Source: Hepsetus odoe
Taxonomy: Eukaryota > Chordata > Actinopteri > Characiformes > Hepsetidae
Direction of reading: 5' to 3'
DNA: 64,000 nt
NCBI GenBank assembly: GCA_017165825.1
Contig: CM029384.1
Span: 24,389,550 to 24,453,549, forward strand
The notes below the pieces were generated by a model. It ran no database searches. It saw nothing but the letters and a program-made list of their open reading frames with translations, and was not told the DNA's origin. This document shows positions 56,880 through 64,000 of the stretch, piece after piece; the stretch's first letter is position 1, and every line of letters starts with the position of its first letter. The position numbers and the translations under genes were made by a program.

Positions 56880-57230
56880 TGTAAATTGAGATAAAGTGTA
56901 ATATTCTGAAATAAACACATTTTTTTTATAAATTATCACAATTATTAATATATTGTCATTTGATTTATAAAATAAATCCATGGCTAATTATTATTAATAA
57001 TAATAATAATGATGATGATGAATAAGCGATTTATAATAATTATCATTATTGTTATTTTTATTATTACAGTGTTATTATTGTTTGTGGCAACACAAAGCTC
57101 ATATTATTGTTGTTGTCCATAATATAATATAATAATTATTAAAGATTCAACATTTCATTTGAGTGGGCAGAATTTAAACAACAATAATAATCTCAATCCT
57201 GTAGGTCGAGCGATTTATGGCTGTGAAACT
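56880..57230. other. AT-rich spacer between tmem107 and aurkb
   Basis: AATAAT/TTATTATT-rich low-complexity sequence; no gene. Confidence 0.6.
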
Positions 57231-57234
57231 CGAC

Positions 57235-57500
57235 AGTCAATCAGAGTAAACGGAAATTGATTCAACCAATCGGAGAGAAAACTGAACTGACTAAGCCAAT
57301 CAGCGAGCAGAATGAACAAAACACACTTAAGTGACTACGCCAATCAGAGAATAGGATAAACCGACCGAGCGACTCGTGTGCTGATTTAGCCAACCAGAGA
57401 GCAGGATGACCTGACTAAGCCAATCAGAGAGCAGTAGGATCGCTCTGAGCCAATCCTGGAGCAGAAGAGTCGCAGGTCGGTTTTTAAATTGTTGGCGGTT
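57235..57500 (+). promoter_or_regulatory. aurkb: aurkb promoter: CCAAT-box array with CDE/CHR-like element
   Basis: CCAAT occurs at 57266, 57296, 57340, 57420 and 57450, with a CCAAC variant at 57390 and a TCAAT at 57238. Several are exactly 30 bases apart within a loose tandem unit (GACTAAGCCAATCAGAGAGC). TTTAAA at 57483-57488, five bases from GGCGG at 57494-57498, resembles a cell-cycle homology region next to a cell-cycle-dependent element. Arrays of NF-Y boxes plus CHR are the known layout of G2/M gene promoters. The start codon is 83 bases further on. Confidence 0.65.
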
Positions 57501-57580
57501 GATGGAGGAAGAAGCGAGGTGATAGTGCCGCTAAGGGGAAAACAAAACGGGATTTTTCTGATCTTTACCTCGTTGGAAAC

Positions 57581-60500
57581 ATGCAGGTAACTCAATTTAT
57601 GCGATCTTGTTTCATCTGAGACCAGTGTAGTTTCGGTGGAGTTTGTAAAAAGGTTAAATGCGGATGGTATTGACGGTTGGTAAGCTAAAGCAGCCCATGT
57701 TAAACAGCGTTAGCTGAGCTCTGCAGCTCATGTTTACCTTCTGTAGACGTTTACTGAACTCCAAAGCAACAAAAACACCATAAACACCTCTCTTGTTCTG
57801 CTTTCGGCTCGTTTACACGCCACTTGAGATGTTAACAGCTCGTTTTTTGCTTTCAGAATAAGGAAAACCGTGGTCCAAAAAGCTTCCTCACACAGGTAAT
57901 GATTAAAGGGGTTTTGTGTCCTTTTTTCTCTTTACTCCAGTCCGAGTAAAGATTAAACTGATGAAGAGGCGAGTCGTGTCTCAGGAGCCTTGAAATGAAC
58001 CATACAGAACAGACTAATCTAAGAAAAAAAAAGCGACATTCTCACCATTAGATCCGACCCTGATTGTAAAACTAGCCTTCTAGTCTAGATTTAGTATGAA
58101 CTTGTTTTGCATTGCATTGAAAAAGTGCGGTTTAGTGGTGAATAGGGTCCAGAAAGTGAAGAATCCACTCCAGGATTTTGTTCCGACCGCCTGGATTCCG
58201 CTAGCGAGCGGAGCGCAGGCGCTCTGAAGGAAATCCTGGACTGGAGTTCTTATTTCTGGACCGGGTTTAGCAACGAGTGTTTTAATAACCTGTCTTAGTG
58301 TTTAAATCGCGCTGCCTTCAGTCTCAGGCTTCCATCACGACACTGGTGGACTGTTTATCATTTGAATGATGGACAGTGATCTCACTGACTTTGTCTTTCA
58401 CAGACTGCAATGGTCGGACCCCTCAGAGAGCAGACCGGCTCCGGAGCAGAAACAGAAAATATGGGTAAACACTTCTCTTCCTGCGGCCAGTCTGTATTGG
58501 GGCAGATTGGACATTTGATGGCGGGGTGGGGGGGGGATCCAGTGCTTTAACAAAACTGCTCTGAAACAGTCGGGTAGGTTATTGTCACTTCAAATAAATA
58601 AGCAAAGAAACCCAACAACGTTCCTCCAGGAACAGTGTTAAACTGCAGATAACATTGTGTTTCAGTAAAGTAGTTCCATGTGGGAATTGTGTTAAATACA
58701 ATGTAAAGGTCAAAGCAGTATCGCTGTACTGTGTTTAGCAGCAGGTTATTAAAAAATACAAATGGTTGGGGAGCAGTGATCAATTATTGTGCGAACATGG
58801 CAACAATAGGGAATTGATTATGTGGTGTGTAACATGCATGTGTGAGTGTGTAAATGTGAAAGTGAAAATGGTGCACACTCATGTTCAGTATTGATTAAGT
58901 AGCTGAGTTCATTTTTAATCAAAAATGGCTCCTTGTTGTTCGGGATGTTTGGCCCTGTGCAGATTGCCTTATTTTTAACTGCAACCACTTGAGGCAATTC
59001 CACTATTCGAGCTTATTTCCCTCCTTTATATTCATCTAACATTGGAAATGTCATTTATTTTCTTTCCAGGTCCCGGCAGGGTCCCAGTGAAGTCCACCTC
59101 CCCAAAGTAAGTAAGATCCATCCAGTGTCCTTTGACTGAGGAAATGCTGCAATCACCTCCTGCTCTTTCAGACTGGGCCAAAACTTTAAAACATTTCTTT
59201 CTCTTATTTTGTGTGTAGGAAGTTCACTATTAAGGACTTTGACATTGGGAGGCCTCTGGGGAAGGGCAAGTTTGGGAATGTGTACCTGGCTCGGGAGAAG
59301 AAGCTGAAGGTGGTCGTGGCTCTGAAAGTGCTCTTCAAATCCCAGATGGAGAAGGAAGGAGTGGAGCACCAGCTCAGAAGGGAAATAGAAATCCACTCCC
59401 ACCTCAGGTTTGAGTTTTTATAGTCTAACCATCTCTTGGAGCATAAACAGTGATCAAGTTATATTCTTGAAAAGCAGTTTCAGTTAAATGATGCGTTTCT
59501 GTGGAATAAGTAGCGTGCAGTACCCGCGTTACACTTCTGGTTTGTTTCCCTGTTTGTAAGCTCTTTTCACAAATGGTCTTTTTTTGGTTAAAGAAAATTC
59601 CAAGATTAATTTTGAGAAATTTGCTTACAAATGAAGCCTAAGAGGCACTAAATTGATGTGATCCAGTATCATATCATACCTGTCGCCTTCATTTCAGTTA
59701 ATCCCTGAATGATCCTTTTTCTCCAGATTAAAAATGAGCGCCTGATGCAGGAATTGGCTCAGACTGACGTATTCAAATCCAAAATGCTGTAAAAGTGTCT
59801 TATGGAATGTATTCTGGAAAGCCAATCAGCAGTTCTAGATTGGTTCACAGAAACCCAAACTACTTAGTAGTTTACTACTAAATTTTTTTTTTTTTTAATA
59901 AGACAATCAACATCTTAAGGACATTGAATTTCAAACCCCAACTAAAATCCAGCTTCAGGAATCGTTCCTGAGTGATGAGATGATCTGTCGGCGGTGGATT
60001 AACGCTCTCGGTCTGTGTGCAGGCATCCCAACATCCTGCGCTTCTACAACTATTTCCACGACTCCGCGCGTGTGTTTCTGATCCTGGAGTACGCCCCGCG
60101 TGGGGAGATGTACAAAGAGCTGCAGCGTTGTGGACGATTCAGTGACCAGCGGACGGCCACGGTGAGATCACGCTTGCCTTCTGTTTGTTTGGGGACGCTC
60201 TCCTGTCTTTCGTGGGAAGTTTTGTTGTAGACTGAACTCTGTTTACGCAGTTCATGGAGGAAATTTCAGACGCACTGCAGTACTGCCACGAAAAAAAGGT
60301 GATCCACCGAGACATCAAGCCAGAGAACCTGCTGCTCGGTTTCAGAGGAGAGCTTAAGATCGCAGACTTCGGCTGGTCTGTGCACGCTCCCTCACTAAGG
60401 TACGTCTTATTTTACTGCGTGTGTTGCTCGTTTACAAGGCTTTCACATGTAGGAGGAGGCGTTTCCTCTTTTTGAGTAATTATGGGTTTAGCCATCTTTT

Positions 60501-61928
60501 AAAGCATTGAACCTTACTGAGCAATGACGCTTCGGTGATTAATGACACTTCGGTCAACTTTACTGGCTGCTTTCTAAAAGGCCTTTGATAGTTTTTAAAA
60601 CACGATTTTATTTTTCAGGCTCTTCTTCTAAAAGTAAATGTATTTTGCAGGTTGTTTGATCCTTGCTGATTCACTGAGAGGGCGAATTGAGTGAGCTTTG
60701 TGAAGCTCCAGCGGTTTACCTTCAACTGAAGCCTGCTTTGTTGGTGTCTTTCTAGGCGTCGCACCATGTGCGGCACTCTGGACTACCTTCCTCCTGAGAT
60801 GATCGAAGGCCACTCTCACGATGAGAAAGTGGACCTGTGGTGCATCGGCGTGCTCTGCTACGAGTGTCTGGTGGGAAACCCTCCATTTGAGACAGCCAGC
60901 CATTCCGAAACATACAAGCGAATCACTAAGGTGTGTAGAAGGTGTTTCCTTCTGAAAAATCATTTACAGTCTGATGATTTTTACACATTTTCACTGAACT
61001 GAATATCTTCAACAGTTTTTATTAAGCTTTGATTCTGCTTAGGTTTTAGAACGTAAACTTACTTAATCTTCGTTTAAGATGCAGCTAAACAAGAACTTGT
61101 TTAAGCCGCATCTTGTGCAAAAGATGAAAAACCAAGCCTATGGCCACGCAGTAAGGTTTACATTTTTGAAAGAAGGTCTTGTTCTGAAGATCTGTGAGTG
61201 AACTGTGCTTCTGTCCTGGATGCATTTATTTATTTCCAATCAGACGTGCACTGTTTTAATTGATAATGCACATCAGAATGACACATCTAGGCTTAAATCT
61301 GATCTTCTTTCATATTTTGGATGCACACATCATACCTAAACCTAAATTATAGTCCTTGGAGCTATAATGTACCCAGGGTGTACCTGCAAAAATGAAATAA
61401 ATGTATCCAAAATATCAAGTCAAAATGTCAAAAAAAAGATATTGATTTTGATACAATAAACTCAAACCGCATAAACCTGTATATTATATTTACTGCTTCT
61501 ATATAGATAGATTGTATAAGTTGTCTATTGGGAGGTGTTGAAGAGCTACTGGATTGCTGAGAAACTACTGCAGAAGTGATTACTCTAAAAGATTACTCTA
61601 CTCTAGCTGTGTCTCATTGATGCCTCTTTCCTTTGGGTTTAAAAGATCCAACCGTAATCCCAAGTTAGAACCAGAGTTTTTTTGGGGGTTTTTTTCCTTT
61701 TCTTTTTTGGTGCGTTCTATAAATATGCATGTCCGTGTGAAACAGGTGGACTTGCAGTTTCCTAAGGTGGTCTCGGATGGTGCGCGGGACCTGATCTCCA
61801 AGCTGCTGAGACACAGCCCGTCCATGCGTCTGCCCCTCAAGAGCGTCATGGAGCACCCGTGGGTGAAAGCCAACTCCCGCAGAGTCCTGCCGCCTGTCAG
61901 CCAACCCAAACCCACCCCTGCGCACTGA
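57581..61928 (+). CDS. aurkb: Aurora kinase B, chromosomal passenger complex kinase
   Basis: Nine coding exons join in phase: 57581-57586, 57857-57895, 58404-58464, 59070-59106, 59219-59407, 60023-60161, 60251-60399, 60756-60930 and 61746-61928, giving 325 residues. The first coding exon is only ATG CAG. A short N-tail (NKENRGPKSFLTQ...) precedes the kinase domain from residue 50: glycine loop LGKGKFGNVYLAR (61-73), catalytic Lys84 in VALKVLFK, HRD catalytic loop VIHRDIKPENLLL (174-186), DFG at 196-198 followed by the Aurora-type WSVHAPS, activation-loop Thr210 in RRRTMCGTLDYLPPE, and the C-terminal HPWVKANSRRVLPP that marks Aurora B. The enzyme phosphorylates histone H3 and kinetochore proteins and controls chromosome alignment and cytokinesis with INCENP, survivin and borealin. 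All key residues are present. The position after tmem107 matches mammalian 17p13.1. Confidence 0.96.
59408..60022. other. aurkb: aurkb intron 5, nothing recognised
   Basis: AT-rich with an A/T homopolymer near 59880-59900; no element identified. Confidence 0.5.
60931..61745. other. aurkb: aurkb intron 8, nothing recognised
   Basis: AT-rich unique-looking sequence. The phrase GGTGTACCTGCAAAAA...AAATAAATKTATCCAAAATA (61378-61430) recurs at 62593-62640, so it belongs to a small unclassified repeat. Confidence 0.45.
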
Positions 61929-62392
61929 ACCTGTTCAGAGCCCCGGACTCGGGCCAATGGCTCTAAAACACACTTTACAAGGCAGCATGAAATGATTTAA
62001 CAGCCAACCTGCCCCATACGCTTTCCTGATGCACAGACGAAGCTTAGGAGACTTTTCCCCGCTCCTACTGGGGTTTATGGAAGCCTAAATCTGAGCAAGT
62101 CTCACATTATATTCTGAATTTGTCGATTTGGGCCTGGATGGAGCTTAAGGTCCATCCTGAAGCACAGTGTGATTTTCTCTTTTATACACTGTACATGTTG
62201 TCTGTCAGTGATTTTCTTTTTTTTTTTGTATGTTTGCTGCTTTTAGCATTGGTCTGTATTGATCCCTTATAAGGTCACTCATGTTTCTTCTATTTCATTT
62301 GTTATGTCCTTGTTTTTATGTGCCTAGTTTTCAGAGTAAGATTTGGCTTGGTTTCATGACACTCTTGGATTGTTCAGATATATTGTATCTCC

Positions 62393-62398
62393 AATAAA
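62393..62398 (+). promoter_or_regulatory. aurkb: aurkb polyadenylation signal
   Basis: AATAAA 465 bases after the stop codon, in TCTCCAATAAAACATTG. Confidence 0.75.
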
Positions 62399-62684
62399 AC
62401 ATTGTACAGACTTATGGGGATTGTTGAGTTTTTGTTGAAGTGAAGTGACACTAACTCTGAACTGAGATGGGATTCATCTGAGCCCTGTGAACCGTGGACC
62501 AAAAATTTATATACACAGTTAGAACGATCTTGTCCTCGTCGATATGGAGGATATTTACACCAAAATGACAATTGGAATGGATGGATCTTGAGGGTGTACC
62601 TGCAAAAACAAAATAAATTTATCCAAAATATCAAGTCAAAAAGCGGTTTTCCATAACCACTGGGCCACCGCTGCCCCAAAACAT

Positions 62685-62774
62685 GACTCTGGTGGGACTC
62701 AAACCCGCAACCTTTGAATCACTTCATTTCTTTGTTCTAGCAGTCCAATGCACTATCCATTGCACCACAGAGCC
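62685..62774 (-). tRNA. tRNA-Arg(UCU)-like gene or pseudogene with intron and GCU anticodon
   Basis: The minus strand reads GGCTCTGTGGTGCAATGGAT, a D-arm ending AGTGCA, an anticodon stem TTGGA/TTCAA, and a loop CTGCTA interrupted by an 18-base intron. A T-arm GCGGGTTTGAGTCCCAC and the complementary acceptor end CAGAGTC complete it. The layout matches vertebrate intron-containing tRNA-Arg-UCU genes, but position 34 is G, giving GCU. The T-loop has T at the normally fixed C56, and the T stem has one mismatch. A TTTT Pol III terminator follows by three bases. The B-box change makes a pseudogene more likely than a working gene. Confidence 0.55.
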
Positions 62775-62777
62775 ACC

Positions 62778-63950
62778 AGGATGAAGAGAATGAGAGCGAG
62801 AAGACTGGTCAGTGTGAGGATAGTGAACCAGGAATTGCAGCAAATAAGCAAATGGAAGTAAGGGCAGTGATGAAGAGGATGAAGAATGGAGTGGTCCAGG
62901 TGACACACCGGTGGTTGAGTAGAGTAGAGAGTAGAGTGATCTTTTATTATCCCACGAATGGGAAATTTGGGCGTTACAGGGCTCTTAAAAAAGACAGGTG
63001 TATAGAAAGAGAAGAAAAAAATATATATATATATAAAGATATAGAGGGAGAAAAGGAACAAGTACAGGAGAGAAAGAGAGGAGCTATAAATAAATAATAA
63101 ATTAACTATCTATATATATATATACATATACAAATCTACAATATACATGGTAATAAGTTTCTGACCAGATTGTTTAACACAATCTTGGAAAGTGAGAGGA
63201 GCTTGGGGAGTGGAGACGAAATGTGCTAGAACCGATCTTCAAGAATAAGGGTGAAGAACAGAGCTGTAGTAACTATGGAGGGATAAAGTTGATCAGACAC
63301 AACATGAAGTTCTGGGAAAGAGTCGTGGAAGCAGGTTAAAAGAGGTGATGACAAGTGAACAGCAGTATGGTTTCATGCTGAGAAAGAGCTCCACAGATAC
63401 AATGCTTGCTCTGAGGGTATTGCTGGAGAAGTACAGAGAAGGTCAGAAGGAGTTACATTGCGCCTTTGTAGACTTGGAGAAGGCAAATTACAGGGTGTCT
63501 AGAGAGGAGTTGTGGTTTTGTATGAGGAAGTCTGGTGTTACAGAAGTATGTGAGAGTAGTTCAGGATATTCATGAGGGCAGTGTGACATTGGTGAGATCT
63601 GCAGTAGGAGTGACGGATGCATTTAAGGTAGAGGCTGGATTTCATCAAGGATCAGCGCTGAGCCCATTCTTGTCTGCATGTTCGACAGGAGTCTCCGTGG
63701 ACGATGATGTTTGCTGATGATATTGTGATCTGCAGTGAGAGTAGGGAGCAGCTTGAGGAGAACCTGGAGAGATGGAGATCTGCTCTAGAGAGGAGAGGAA
63801 TGAAAGTGAGGAGGACAAAGACAGAATATGTGAGTGTGAATGAAAGTGAGGACAGTGGAGTGGTGAGGATGGAGGGAGAAGAGGTGACAAAGGTGGGGGA
63901 GTTTAAATGAGGATGGAGCTGCCAGAAGAAGGAGAAGACCAAAGAGGAGG
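62778..63950 (+). pseudogene. RTE/BovB-like LINE reverse transcriptase, broken, with nested insertion
   Basis: Same family as 53640-54955. Fragments in different frames give KMEVRAVMKRMKNG-type linker, then after an insertion EQQYGFMLRKSSTDTMLALR, the AFVDLEKANYRVSREELWF block, FHQGSALSPF, MMFADDIVICSESREQLEEN (FADD catalytic motif) and ERRGMKVRRTKTEYV. A deletion removes about 40 bases before the FADD block, and the 3' part jumps at about 63910 to the RPKRRFMDVV region. It is dead and runs to the window edge. Confidence 0.8.
62895..63150. mobile_element. Insertion nested in the LINE, Rex-like or SINE fragment with AT-rich tail
   Basis: The LINE frame breaks at about 62895 and resumes near 63155 (AAGTTTCTGACCAGATTG). 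The inserted part contains TTTTATTATCCCACGAATGG and GAAATTTGGGCGTTACAGGG, a phrase style I associate with fish Rex/Babar-like elements, and then TATATA-rich runs. Confidence 0.4.
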
Positions 63951-64000
63951 TTTATGGATGTGGTGAGAGAGGAAATGCAGGCAGTTGGTGTGAAGGAGGA

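Noticed and set aside
56616..56880. Possible U8 snoRNA (SNORD118), which lies in the TMEM107 3' UTR in mammals
   Set aside because: I looked for the recalled U8 boxes downstream of the tmem107 stop and found no convincing match.

Overview
The window is vertebrate nuclear DNA, almost certainly from a ray-finned (teleost) fish. Its genes have many short exons with GT/AG introns, and introns and intergenic DNA are full of tRNA-headed SINEs, RTE-like LINE fragments, MITEs, long CA/CT/GAT microsatellites and VNTRs. Two blocks of exactly 500 N (38755-39254 and 56001-56500) look like placeholder scaffold gaps. No bacterial or viral gene set is present.

Layout. (1) 552-3023 (+): the last four coding exons of lyar, whose zinc-finger 5' half lies off the left edge. 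(2) 3030-9900: intergenic repeats, including a 1.1 kb CT-rich microsatellite. (3) 9997-24455 (+): tmem128, four coding exons, with a 3.3-3.5 kb tandem duplication that repeats exons 3 and 4; the second copy is frameshifted and full of small indels. (4) 26708-34675 (+): a complete six-exon otop1, a proton channel. (5) 34.7-38.75 kb: intergenic DNA with degenerate repeats, then a gap. (6) 39.5-40.5 kb: a 36-bp satellite built from a LINE reverse-transcriptase segment. (7) 40736-44484: an LTR-bounded element with a perfect 5-bp target duplication. Inside it are unusual minus-strand ORFs (a 13-residue Cys repeat, a long coiled coil, Ser/Pro-rich frames) and no recognisable protease, RT or integrase. 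A related solo LTR sits at 45217-45500. (8) 48230-55207 (-): three consecutive internal exons of slc2a9 (GLUT9 family); its 5' and 3' exons are not visible and probably lie in the gaps. (9) 56546-56615 (+): the last coding exon of tmem107. (10) 57581-61928 (+): a complete nine-exon aurkb (Aurora B kinase) behind an array of CCAAT boxes. (11) 62.6-64 kb: a tRNA-Arg-like gene with a GCU anticodon, and a broken LINE.

The genes are independent eukaryotic transcription units, not an operon. lyar-tmem128-otop1 together with slc2a9 matches genes of human 4p16, and tmem107-aurkb matches human 17p13.1. The change from one block to the other falls exactly at the second N gap, so it is either a real teleost rearrangement or a scaffolding join. 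Exon borders were set by reading splice sites and checking that phases join; assignments rest on remembered family sequence, not on a search.
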